Shown piece by piece: positions 33,692 to 43,700 of a stretch of 64,000 nt of DNA. The notes beneath the pieces are model-generated. The model made no database searches, was not told where the DNA came from, and saw only the letters and a list, made by a program, of their open reading frames with translations. This DNA is from Streptomyces xiamenensis (lineage in GTDB: Bacteria; Actinomycetota; Actinomycetes; Streptomycetales; Streptomycetaceae), in contig NZ_CP009922.3 in the NCBI RefSeq assembly GCF_000993785.3, positions 186,001 through 250,000 on the forward strand. Direction: 5' to 3'. Position 1 is the stretch's first letter; every line of letters starts with the position of its first letter. Position numbers and translations under genes: made by a program.

Positions 33692-35175
33692 TCAGAGGTT
33701 GACGACGACGGCTTTGGTCTCGGTGTAGGCGTCGAGGACCTCGGTTCCGTGCTCCCTGCCGATGCCGGACTGCTTGAACCCGCCGAAAGGCAGCGGTCCG
33801 CTGCTCATCTGGTTGACGGTGTTGACCCACACCGTTCCGGCCTGGAGACGGTCGGCCATGGTGTGGGCGCGGCTGAGGTCCTTGGTGAACACGGTGGCGG
33901 CCAGGCCGTAGATGGTGTCGTTGGCGATGCGCACCGCCTCTTCGATGTCCTGGAACGGCAGTAGTACGGCGATAGGACCGAAGATCTCTTCCCGGGCGAC
34001 GCGTGAGGTGTTGTCCAGGCCGGTGACCAGTGTGGGGCCCACGAACAGGTCGTCTGACTCCTCTCGGGTGTCACCGATGATCTTCCCGCCAGCCTGGCGG
34101 GCCAGATCGAGGTAGCTGGTGACCTTCTCGTAGTGGCCGCGGGAGGCCAGAGGGCCCATCACAGCCTGCGGGTCGAAGGGGTCGCCCAGAGGGAACCCAG
34201 CAATGTTCTCGGCGAGCAGGCTGGTGAATTCCTCGCGGATGGATTCCTGCACCAAGACGCGCGTTCCGGCCACGCATCCCTGGCCACTACCCGCACAGAA
34301 GCCCAGCGCGGCGGAGAACGCGGCGGCCTCCAGATCGGCGTCCTCGAAGACGATGAACGGTGACTTGCCGCCCAGCTCGAGGGTGACGCGCTTGACGTCA
34401 CGGGCGGTGGACGCCAGGACGTGCCTGCCGACTGCGGTGGACCCGGTGAAGCTGATCTTGTTAACGTCCGGGTGGGTGATCAGGGCCGCCCCGGTGCTCT
34501 GGCCGGGGCGGTGATGACGTTGAGGACGCCGTCAGGCAGGTCGGTGTGCTCACGGATGAGTCCTGCCAGGCGCAGCAGGCTCAGCGAGGTCTGCTCCGAG
34601 GGCTTGGCAACGACGGTGTTCCCGGTAGCCAGTGCGGGGGCGATCTTGTAGGCCATCTGTACGAGAGGGCCGTTCCAGGCAGCGATCGCGGCGACCACGC
34701 CCAGCGGGGAGCGCTTGGTGTACTTCAGCTGGCCGGGAGCGGAGGGCGCGGTGGCGCCGTAGATCCGGGTCGGCCAGCCGGCGTAGTGGCGGTAGACCTC
34801 GACGGTGTGGTTGACCATCCCATGCGTCAGCATCAACGGGCCGCCCATCTCCAGGGAGTCAAGGGTGGCCAACTCGTCGGTGTTCGCCTCGATGACGTCG
34901 GCGATCTGATGCAGCACGCGGCTGCGCTGTTCCGGGCCGACGGCCCCCCAGGCCGGATCGTCGAAGGCGCGTCGTGCGACCCGCACAGCCGCGTCGATGT
35001 CGTCGCGCCCAGCGACGGCGATGGTGGTGAGGTCGGCGCCGGTCATCGGGTCGACCGTGGCCATGCTCTCGCCGTCGGTGGCGGGCTGTTCACGGCCGTC
35101 GATGAACAGCCCGTGTGGCTGCGACGCGAAAGCAGGGGCAGGACGGGGCGCGGCTGGGGCAGCGGAGGTGTTCAC
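33692..35175 (-). pseudogene. Aldehyde dehydrogenase, single frameshift
   Basis: From ATG at 35175 the first frame carries the N-terminal NAD-binding half: HGLFIDGREQPATDGESMATVDPMTG, GVVAAIAAWNGPLVQMAYKIAPALATGNTVVAKPSEQTSLS, and ends shortly after GVLNVITAP. Similarity continues in another frame with GQSTGAALITHPDVNKISFTGSTAVGR, the catalytic Glu in TLELGGKSPFIVF, the catalytic Cys in GQGCVAGTRVLV, and the C-terminal VNQMSSGPLPFGGFKQSGIGREHG. One base changed near 34500 would restore a ~495-aa aldehyde dehydrogenase. All catalytic residues are kept, so the break is recent or a sequencing error. Confidence 0.88.
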
Positions 35176-35461
35176 CGCGAAGAAGCCTCTTTCGGTAGAC
35201 GGTGGTCACCGCGTCGTGGCGGAGCATCCGGCGCAGGCTGGAACAGAGCGTCTCCGCCTCAGGTGGTGGCCGCTTGGCGGCCGCCAACCAGCGGTATCCG
35301 TCCCGTTCTTCAGGCAGCCACCTCGCGACGTCAAGCCGAGGTTGGAAACGGCTCACTGTGCCGTCGGGGGCTGCGCTCCACTTGCCCCGACCGATGTCGG
35401 CTATCTCAGCACTGGCGGAGGCGCCGGGAAGGATGCTGGCGTCGAGTCGGAATGAGTCCAT
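35090..35461 (-). CDS. Doubtful ORF between ALDH and regulator
   Basis: A minus-strand frame begins DSFRLDASILPGASASAEI and contains DVARWLPEERDGYRWLAAAKRPPPEAE, which looks protein-like. Third positions are only moderately G/C. It overlaps the start of the aldehyde dehydrogenase by 86 bases in another frame, and its last ~35 residues are probably not real. The family was not recognised; it may be a truncated gene. Confidence 0.25.
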   Translation of the reverse strand: MDSFRLDASILPGASASAEIADIGRGKWSAAPDGTVSRFQPRLDVARWLPEERDGYRWLAAAKRPPPEAETLCSSLRRMLRHDAVTTVYRKRLLRGEHLRCPSRAPSCPCFRVAATRAVHRRP

Positions 35462-35525
35462 GGATTGCCATCTCTCCAACGGGCTGGTGGTATGCACACG
35501 GATGCGACGTCTTCGGGGCGCCGGG

Positions 35526-36365
35526 TCAGTGCAGCGTCTGTGTGCCGATGACGGACAGGACCTGTAGTTTCTCGTAGCTCTCCGTGCCCGGGACGGCGGT
35601 GTAGACCATCAGGGAATGAGCCTGGTCCGGATCGATCAGGTGCTGGCAGTTCAGCTCCAGAGCACCGACCTCGGGGTGGACGAAGTGCTTGACCTCGCGC
35701 GGACGGATCCCGATCTCATGGTCGTCCCACACCCGCCGGAACTCTTCGCTGGAGTCCAGGAGCAGGTCCGCCAGATACGCGGCTCGGGAGCCGGGACCCC
35801 GGAGGGTGGCGACCCTGCGCAGGCCCGCGGCGTACATCCGGGTCATGAACGCGTGCTGCTCCGGAGCGTACAGGTCCCGGGCACCGGGGTCGGTGAACCA
35901 CCGGTAGCCACTGCTGCGGGCAGGACCTGTGTACTGCGTCGTATCGCCGGTGAGGGCGACACCCATCGGTGTCTGCCGCAAGGTCTCCCCGAGCTCGGTG
36001 ACGATCTGCGCGGGCGTGTCCTGCAGCCGGTCCAGAACACGCAGCAACCCGGGGCTGATGTGCTCACCGGAACCGTCACGCGGCGGCGGGTTGTGCCCGG
36101 CCAGCCGGAACAGATGGTCACGCTCGTCTATGGACAGGTGGAGTCCCTGGGCGATCGAGGCGAGCATCTGCGGCGACGGCTGCGGACCGCGCTCGCGCTC
36201 CAGGCGGGAGTAGTAGTCGGGTGACATGTGGCACAGCGTCGCGACCTCCTCCCGCCGTAGCCCGGTAGTTCTGCGGCGCCATCCCCGAGGCATCCCGACG
36301 TCCTCCGGCTGAAGTGCCTCACGACGGTTGCGGAGAAAGCCCGCCAGCCCTGCGCGATCGATCAT
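35526..36365 (-). CDS. XRE/MmyB-type transcriptional regulator
   Basis: The 279-aa protein has an N-terminal helix-turn-helix: LAGFLRNRREALQPEDVGMP, RTTGLRREEVATLCHMSPDYYSRLERERGPQPS. The MmyB ligand-binding domain follows (TPMGVALTGDTTQYTG, SGYRWFTDPGARDLY, EEFRRVWDDHEIGIRPREVKHFVHPEVGALELNCQHL). MmyB proteins bind fatty-acid-like ligands and often control an adjacent oxidoreductase gene. The nearest candidates are the frameshifted aldehyde dehydrogenase downstream and the PKS/CCR unit upstream on the same strand. Confidence 0.9.
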   Translation of the reverse strand: MIDRAGLAGFLRNRREALQPEDVGMPRGWRRRTTGLRREEVATLCHMSPDYYSRLERERGPQPSPQMLASIAQGLHLSIDERDHLFRLAGHNPPPRDGSGEHISPGLLRVLDRLQDTPAQIVTELGETLRQTPMGVALTGDTTQYTGPARSSGYRWFTDPGARDLYAPEQHAFMTRMYAAGLRRVATLRGPGSRAAYLADLLLDSSEEFRRVWDDHEIGIRPREVKHFVHPEVGALELNCQHLIDPDQAHSLMVYTAVPGTESYEKLQVLSVIGTQTLH

Positions 36366-36937
36366 GACGCTATCCCTTCCGAGAGTTGCTCTCTTCTCCG
36401 TGCTGCTCCACTTCTATCGCCTGTGCATGCGCGTATCCACGGCCTGTCAATCACCCCTTACGACAGGCGTCGCCGCGTCGGGGCACGGTCGGCGGGCCTT
36501 CCCGCGCGGCCTCGGCGGCGAGATCGCGCCGCACGGGTCGACTGCCGCGTCCACGGCCAGACGCTCTCCACCCGCAACCACCGCTGATTCGGCTCCCGTC
36601 CTGGTTGACGGCCGCGTCTCGGTCTGAGCCGGCGAAGATCGACAGCCCTACGGCTTCTTCACCGGAGAGACGGGGCCGCGGCTCTGACGTGCACTCCCGC
36701 CGTCGACCATTCCACGACGGCGGGGGCAGCATCCGGGGCGGGAAACCCCATGGGCGCGGTACCGGCCAGCAGTCGCCAGACCGTGGCCGTCGTCCGTGCG
36801 TCCGGCTCGGTCGAGACGACGCCTCTCATGAGTCCCGTCGCACGGACGATTCACTCCGTGGCGTCCGGATCTCGTCGCCGCCTGTCACCACATCTTCGAT
36901 CCGAAACCGATGCTTGATGTTCCGATGGCGGGGACGG
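36366..36937. other. Intergenic region between the regulator and CCR genes, no gene seen
   Basis: About 570 bases are without a convincing coding frame on either strand. It should contain the promoter of the minus-strand MmyB regulator and the end of the PKS/CCR transcript. No clear terminator hairpin or repeat was found by eye. Confidence 0.5.
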
Positions 36938-38281
36938 TCACTGCGTGCCACCCACATCCACCAGCGGAGCCAGGCGCTCGGCGCCGATCTCGTCACGCAG
37001 GCGCTGGTCGGTGACACCGAGGCCGGCGCTCGGTGCCTGGCAGAGCACGGCGACCTTGCCGATGTGCCCGTTCTTCTGCACCAGTCGGGCGGCTTCGCCG
37101 GTTTCGCTCAGGGGGAAGACCTGGGACATCGTCGAGACGATCCGTCCCGAGCCGATCAACTGCCCGCATTCCGACTGCTCCTGCAGGTTCGCCGCATGGC
37201 TGCCGATCACCCGCTTGAGCCGCATCCACAGATACCGGTTGTCATAGACGTGCTGGTACCCCGTACTCGACCCGCAGGTGATGACTGTTCCGCCGCGTGA
37301 GGCGACGAACAGCGAGATACCGAAGGTGGCACGCCCGACGTGTTCGAACACGATGTTCGGGTCCCGGCCGGTGCGCTCGCGGATGATCGTGCCCAGCTTC
37401 TTGCCTATGGCGATGACCTGAGCAGGGTCGTCGGAGGGGTCGCCGTCCAGCTCGATCTCACTGCGCTCGATGACGATGTCACAGCCCAGCCGGCGTACCG
37501 CCTCGGCCTTCTCCGGCGAACCGACCACACCGACTGGAACGGCACCGCCATTGCGGGCGAACTGCACGGCGTATCCTCCCAGCCCTCCGGCCGCGCCCCA
37601 CACCAGGACGACGTCCCCCTGCTTGAGCCGGGCTCCATGGTCCCCGACGAGCATGCGGTAGGCGGTACCCGCGCACAGCGGATTGGACGCGGCTTCCTCC
37701 CAGGTCAAATGGGCTGGTTTCGGCAGCAACTGGCTGGCGCGGACCACCGAGTACTCGGCCAGGGCGCCGAAGTTCGTCTCGAACCCCCAGGCCCGCTGTT
37801 CCTGACCGAGCATGGCATCGTCGTGCGTCGCCGGCTCCTGGTCATCGACCTGCACCGGGTGGACGACGACATGGTCACCGATGTTCCAACGGCGCACCCC
37901 GGAGCCCTTGCGCACGATCACCCCGGAGGCGTCGGAGCCGAGCACGTGGTATGGCTGGTCGTGCCGGGTCGCCCAGCCGCCCTGGCGGGCGAACTGCTTG
38001 AGGAACCGGAACGTCGGGATGGGTTCGAACATCGCCGACCAGACGGTGTTGTAGTTGATTGAGCTGGCCATCACCGCGACGAGGACCTCATCCGGAGCCA
38101 GCTCGGGTGTCGGCACACGGCCGACGCGCAGCGACTTGCGGACGTCCTTGTCCCGCATGCCGCGGAACATGTCCGTGTCCGCTGCGTCGAGGTGGGCGGC
38201 CAGGTACTCCCGTGGGACGTCGGCACGTTCGATCTCCTCAGGTGTGCCGCCGCTCAGTACTGTCTCCGACAGAGTCGTCAT
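36938..38281 (-). CDS. ccr: Crotonyl-CoA carboxylase/reductase (CCR)
   Basis: The 447-aa medium-chain dehydrogenase-fold enzyme is of normal CCR length. It reductively carboxylates crotonyl-CoA or longer 2-enoyl-CoA with NADPH and CO2 to give ethylmalonyl- or alkylmalonyl-CoA. Visible features are SINYNTVWSAMFEP (the Asn of the CO2 pocket), AWGFETNFGALAEY (the Phe-Glu pair), VIGSHAANLQEQ (the His) and the NADPH site VWGAAGGLGGYAVQFA, so the carboxylating residues are all present. It lies 46 bases downstream of the second PKS gene on the same strand, probably in one transcript. It supplies the extender for the AT with the VAGH motif in module 2 of the PKS. Confidence 0.95.
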   Translation of the reverse strand: MTTLSETVLSGGTPEEIERADVPREYLAAHLDAADTDMFRGMRDKDVRKSLRVGRVPTPELAPDEVLVAVMASSINYNTVWSAMFEPIPTFRFLKQFARQGGWATRHDQPYHVLGSDASGVIVRKGSGVRRWNIGDHVVVHPVQVDDQEPATHDDAMLGQEQRAWGFETNFGALAEYSVVRASQLLPKPAHLTWEEAASNPLCAGTAYRMLVGDHGARLKQGDVVLVWGAAGGLGGYAVQFARNGGAVPVGVVGSPEKAEAVRRLGCDIVIERSEIELDGDPSDDPAQVIAIGKKLGTIIRERTGRDPNIVFEHVGRATFGISLFVASRGGTVITCGSSTGYQHVYDNRYLWMRLKRVIGSHAANLQEQSECGQLIGSGRIVSTMSQVFPLSETGEAARLVQKNGHIGKVAVLCQAPSAGLGVTDQRLRDEIGAERLAPLVDVGGTQ

Positions 38282-38327
38282 CGTTTCGCCTTTCGCAAGG
38301 GGTCGTTTCGTTCAGTGGGAGGACTGG

Positions 38328-40748
38328 TCAGCGTGATTCCGCGAGCCAGTAGCGTTCGCGCTGGAAGGCGTAGGTGGGCAGATCGACGGTGCCGGGCTCG
38401 ACCTCGCGAAACACCGCTTCCCAGTCGATCTCCACGCCTCGGCAGTACAGTTGAGCCAGGAGCGTCATAGCCGTCATTGGCTCGGCCGCGGGCGCGCGCA
38501 GTACGGTGACGCCGGGTCCGGCCTCCACCGACGCGGGGCCGCATTCGACGACGGTGGCCACGTCCCGCTGCTTCCAGAGGTCCGGCGGGGGTGTGTCCGT
38601 GCCGAACCAGAACCCGGCGGTGCGCAGCTCTGCGTGGACGTAGGGGACCGGAAATTCCAGTTCGGCGACGGACAACCCATCCAGGACCTGCTGGACCTCG
38701 CTTCGGGAGCCGCTTTCCACCGCTTCGGCCAGGCGTACGGCATCCGCCAGGCACAGCAGGCCGGCCACGTGCGCGGCCGTGACGCGGCTCGCTCCTCGCC
38801 CGGATACCAGGGACGGCCGCAGGCCCCACGAGCTCAGCAGCCGGTAGTAGGAGACACCGAAGGCCAACTCCACCAGCGGTGTCCATCCCGGCGGCTGCGG
38901 CGCACGGTCTCCCCACACCGCGGCCCGCACCGCAGTCCCGGTCTCGGCGCCCAGGTGCGAACATATCTCGTCCAGGGCCTTGGCGTAGGCCGGACATGCC
39001 TCGTAGAGCTCTCGGCCCATGCCGGCGGGGGCGCTCCCGGGACCGGTGAAGACAAGACCGACCCCGCCCGCGACGGGCTGACCGGTCACCACGGACGCGC
39101 TGGGCTGCGCATCCGCGACGGCCGCCAGCCCTGCGCGCAGATCGTCGAGACCGCTGCCGACCACCACGGCCCGGTGGGTGTGCGCCGCGCGGGTGTGCAC
39201 CAGTGACCACGCGAGGTCCGTGGGGTGTGGGGCGGGACGGGTGTCGAGGTGTTCGGTCAGCCGCCGGGCCTGGGCTCCCAGTGCGGCCGCCGAGTGTCCG
39301 GAGACCGGCCACGGCAGCACCGGCGGCGTGCGCCCGGGTGCGCGATCCGGTTCTGTGGACGGTTGCTGTTCCAGGATCACATGAGCGTTGGTTCCGCTCA
39401 TGCCCAACGCGGTGATACCCGCACGCCTCGGGTGTCCGGTGTCCGGCCACTTCCTGGTTCTGTCGATCAGCTCGACGTGTCCGCCGGCCCAGTCCACTTC
39501 GGGGTGCGGCCGATCGATGTGCAGCGTCTTCGGCAGCACTCCCGCCTTCATCGCCTGCGCAATCTTGATCACGCTGGCGATGCCGGAGGATGCCTGTGTG
39601 TGACCGATGTTGGGTTTCAGTGTTCCCAGGAGGAGCGGCTCGTGGGCCTGACGCTCCTGGCCGTACGTGGCCAGGAGCGCGGCGGCTTCAACGGAGTCGC
39701 CGAGTTCGGTTCCGGTACCGTGCGCCTCCACGACATCGACCTCTGCGGCGCTGATCCGCGCGTCGGCGAGCGCCCGGCGAATCACCCGCTGCTGAGCGGG
39801 GCCACTGGGGGCTGTCAGTCCGTTCGACGTCCCGTCGGCGTTCACCGCGCTGCCTCTGATCACGGCGTGTATCCGGTGTCCGCGACTCACCGCGTCGGTC
39901 AGCCGCTCCACCACTACGATCCCCACTCCCTCGGCGAAGCCGGTGCCGTCGGACGCGGCCGCGAACGGTTTGCAGCGCCCGTCGCCTGCCAGCGCCTGCT
40001 GGCGGGAGAACTCGATGAACGCTGTCGGCGTCGACATCACCGTGGCGCCACCGACCAGAGCCAGGTCACACTCCTGTGTGCGCAGCGATCGGACGGCCTG
40101 GTGCAGAGCCACCAGCGACGAGGAGCACGCGGTGTCCACGGTGAGGGCCGGGCCGGTCAGACCGAGGTGGTAGGCGATACGGCCGGACATGATGCTCGTG
40201 GCGCTGCCGGTGATGATCATGCCCTCGACCTCACCGAGCCGCTCGGTCGCGAGCGTGGGGTACTCCTGGGCGTTGCTGCCGATGAAGACACCGGTACTGC
40301 TCCCGCGCAGGGTCGTTGCGTCGATCCGGGCGTCCTCGACGCTCTCCCAGGCGGTTTCGAGCAGAAGCCGCTGCTGGGGGTCCATGGACAGCGCCTCCAG
40401 GTCGCTGATCTCGAAGAAGGAGGCGTCGAACCGGTCGGCCCGGCTGAGGAACCCTCCCTGGTGGGTGTAGGAGGTGCCATGGTGGTGCGGGTCCGGGTCG
40501 AAGAGCGTGTCCAGTTCCCAGCCCCGGTCATGGGGGAACGAGGAGATCGCGTCTGTCTCGTCGAGCAGCAGCCGCCAGAGGGCGTCCGGGGAGTCCGCGT
40601 CGCCGGGGTAATGACACGCCATGCCGATGATCGCTACGGGTTCGGTCAGCGCGGCCGCCAGCTGATGGTTTTGCTGCCGCAGTGCCTGCACTTCCTTCAG
40701 TGTGTTGCGCAGCGCTTCGACATACGGCTCGACGGAATCGTTCGTCAC
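38328..40748 (-). CDS. Type I PKS protein: ketosynthase plus inactive, shortened acyltransferase, no ACP
   Basis: The 806-aa protein begins at GTG overlapping the first PKS stop (GTGA). The N-terminal ~30 residues form a docking helix (YVEALRNTLKEVQALRQQN). The KS (~35-460) has the active Cys208 in DTACSSS and both His motifs (EAHGTGTEL, NIGHTQASSG). The AT region (~550-700) is damaged: the GHSxG nucleophile motif reads GRGAS, so Arg replaces His and Gly652 replaces Ser. The later half is missing, with no HAFH/YASH region. The protein closes with the post-AT linker LPTYAFQRERYW. There is no KR, DH, ACP or TE. It can condense only with an extender on another ACP, or may serve in chain release. 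Confidence 0.9.
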   Translation of the reverse strand: MTNDSVEPYVEALRNTLKEVQALRQQNHQLAAALTEPVAIIGMACHYPGDADSPDALWRLLLDETDAISSFPHDRGWELDTLFDPDPHHHGTSYTHQGGFLSRADRFDASFFEISDLEALSMDPQQRLLLETAWESVEDARIDATTLRGSSTGVFIGSNAQEYPTLATERLGEVEGMIITGSATSIMSGRIAYHLGLTGPALTVDTACSSSLVALHQAVRSLRTQECDLALVGGATVMSTPTAFIEFSRQQALAGDGRCKPFAAASDGTGFAEGVGIVVVERLTDAVSRGHRIHAVIRGSAVNADGTSNGLTAPSGPAQQRVIRRALADARISAAEVDVVEAHGTGTELGDSVEAAALLATYGQERQAHEPLLLGTLKPNIGHTQASSGIASVIKIAQAMKAGVLPKTLHIDRPHPEVDWAGGHVELIDRTRKWPDTGHPRRAGITALGMSGTNAHVILEQQPSTEPDRAPGRTPPVLPWPVSGHSAAALGAQARRLTEHLDTRPAPHPTDLAWSLVHTRAAHTHRAVVVGSGLDDLRAGLAAVADAQPSASVVTGQPVAGGVGLVFTGPGSAPAGMGRELYEACPAYAKALDEICSHLGAETGTAVRAAVWGDRAPQPPGWTPLVELAFGVSYYRLLSSWGLRPSLVSGRGASRVTAAHVAGLLCLADAVRLAEAVESGSRSEVQQVLDGLSVAELEFPVPYVHAELRTAGFWFGTDTPPPDLWKQRDVATVVECGPASVEAGPGVTVLRAPAAEPMTAMTLLAQLYCRGVEIDWEAVFREVEPGTVDLPTYAFQRERYWLAESR

Positions 40749-43700
40749 TTGTCTCCTCCGGATCGCGCGGATGACTGCCGGGCGGCCAGACGCAGCAGGC
40801 TTGCGCCGTCCAGGTCGTCGAGGGACGCCGTCTGAGGAGTCCCCTCGGCCGCTACGGCGTCCATCAGACCGGCCGCCTGCCCTTCGACGACGGCGGCCCG
40901 GGGTGCGGAGTCCGGTACCAGTTCGCGGTGCAGGAACCGGGCGAGGCTGCTCGGTGTGGGGTGGTCGAAGACGAGAGTCACCGGCAGCGTCAACGCGGTG
41001 GACGCCTTGAGGCGGTTGCGCAGGGTGACCGCGGTCAGTGAGTCGAACCCCAGATCCCTGAGCGGGCCGGACGCCTTGACCGAGGCGGGGGTAGCCAGTC
41101 CCAGGACGTCGGCCACGTGGTGCTGGACGAACGAAAGCAGCACTCGTTCCTGTTCGTCCGCGGGGAGACCGGCCAACTTCTCCACGAGTCCGGCCTCTTC
41201 GTTCCCGTCGGAGGCCTGCCTGCGTGGGCCGGCTCCGACGAGTCCACGGAGCACGGGCGACGGTGTGTCGCCATCATTCCGCAGCGTTTCCAGATCAAAC
41301 ACAGCGGGTACATGCAGCGCCTGCCCGGATGCCACTGCGGTGTCGAAGAGCCGCATGCCCAGCTCGGCGTCGAGTGGCTTCACGCCTGTGTCGGCGATGC
41401 GGCGGAAGTCAGCCGCACTGAGGTGAGAGCCCATGCCGCTCTCGGTTCCCCACAGCCCCCATGCCAGGGAGGTGGCGGGCAGCCCCGCGGTGTACCGGTA
41501 CGTGGCGAGTGCGTCCATGAACGCGTTGGCCGCCGCGTAGTTGCCCTGCCCGGCGTTACCGAGCACGCCGGCGACCGACGAGTACACGACGAATGCCGAG
41601 AGGTCCAGGTCGCTGGTGAGGTCGTGCAGTGCCCAGGCGGCGTCCACCTTCGGCCGCAGTACCGCAGCCACTTGGTCCGGTGTGAGGGAGTTGAGGATGC
41701 CGTCGGCGAGCACGCCCGCCGTATGCACCACCGCGGACAGCGGGGCGGTGTCGGGCACCGTGGCGAGCAGGGAGGCGAGCTGGGCACGATCGGTCACGTC
41801 ACACCGCGCCACCCGTACGCGGGCGCCGCGCCGCTCCAGGTCCGATCGCAGCCGATCGGCGCCCGGGCTCTCCGGTCCCCTCCTGCTGACCAGGAGCAGG
41901 TCGCGCACGCCGTGTTCGTCGACCAGGTGCCGTGCCGCCAGGGCACCGAGGCCGCCGGTTCCGCCGGTGATCAGAACCGTGCCGGAGCCGTCCCACGTCA
42001 CGGCCGGGTCGGTTTCGGCGTGTTCTCTCGCCAGCCTCGGCACCAGCGCCGCGTCGCCGCGCAGCGCGATCTGTGATTCACCGGTGGCGAGCAGTTGGGG
42101 CAGAACCGCCTGAGCGCGAGTGACATCGTCGAGGTCGACCAGGACGAATCGGTTCGGGTTCTCCGACTGCGCGGTCCGCACTAGTCCCCACACCGCGCCG
42201 AGTGCGACCTGTCGGCTGTCACGGACGGTGGGCCCGGCACCGCTGGTGACGATCACCAGCCGGGTGTGTTCGAATCGCTCGTCAGCCAGCCATGCCTGGA
42301 GCAGTGCCAGGACGCTCTGCACCAGATCGTGGGTCTCGGCGGGGACATCGAGGCCGGCGGTCCCGGTCAGTGGCAACAGGATGACCTCCGGTATCCCGCC
42401 CGCGGCCAGCGATCCGAGATCCGGGTGACCTGTCAGGGGCCAGGTGGCGGCGTGCGGCAGCTCCGGCGGCAGCAGTGTCGACCACCCGTGGTCCATGGTG
42501 ACGTGCAGATCGACCGGAATTCTCTTCCAGTCCAGGTTGTACAGCGATTCCCGCACTCCGGCGTCGGTCACGCGGGGGGCGTCCTGGGCCACCGGCCCGA
42601 CACACACCTTTTCCGCGACGGCTACTGGCGCCCCCGACGCGTCGGCCAGAAGCAGCGCCGCACCATCGGGGCCGGGAGTCAGGCGGACGCGCACGGTGCG
42701 CGCCCCCTCGGACAGCACACTCAGGCCGGACCATGAGACGACGGCAGCGCGCTCCTCGTCCAACAGGGGATGGGTCGCCGCGTCCAGCAACAGCGGGTGG
42801 AGCGGGAACCCGGTGACATCCCCGGCAACGGAGTCGTCCCGCAGCGCTACTTCGGCGAACAGTTCCTCCCTCGCACGCCACAGACGGCGTATCCCTCGTG
42901 CGGCAGGTTCGAACCTGTGCCCGGCGGCCTCCAGGTCCCTGTACAGCTGCTCGACATCCATGTCGACAGCACCGGAGGGAGGCCATTCCGTCAAGGACTC
43001 GGCGCGGGCTGGATGTTCACTGAGTATCGCCACGGCGTGCCGGGTCCACGGCAGATCACCACCGTCGTCGGGCCGTGAGTGCACCGTGACCTCGCGGCGT
43101 CCGAACTCGTCCGCTGGCCCGGCCGAGACCTGAACGCTGATCGCGCCGGTCTCGGGCATCAGCAGCGGCGCGCCGATCATCAGGCTGTCGACCTTCCTGA
43201 GTCCGACGTGGTCGCCGGCCTGGACGACCCAGTCGGTGATGAAGGCGCCGGGCACGACGGCTCGCTCTCCCCTCACCTCGCCGATCAGCCACGGCTGGGA
43301 AGCGGCTGACATCCTGCCGGTGAGCAGCGCGCCCCGTCCGTCGGCGAGATCCACCGCCGCGTCCAGCGGGTGACGCGCGCCGGTCGACACGGCTCCGGCG
43401 CGGTCGCCCGTTCCGGCGGCCGCAGTTAGCCAGAACCACTCGTGCTGGAAGGCGTAGGTCGGTAGTTCCACCGTCGCGGCGCCGCGCAGCAGCGCGCTCC
43501 AGTCCACCGTGACCCCGTTGACGAAAAGTGTCGCGACCGACGACAGGAACTGGTCCAGGCCGCCGTGGTCGCGGCGCAGCGATCCTGTCGCCATCACCTC
43601 GCCGCCGGTCTGCTCCACCGTTTCCTGCACGCCCATGGTGAGCACGGGGTGCGCACTGACCTCCAGGAACACGCGGTGATGACGCCTCGCCAGGGCCTCC

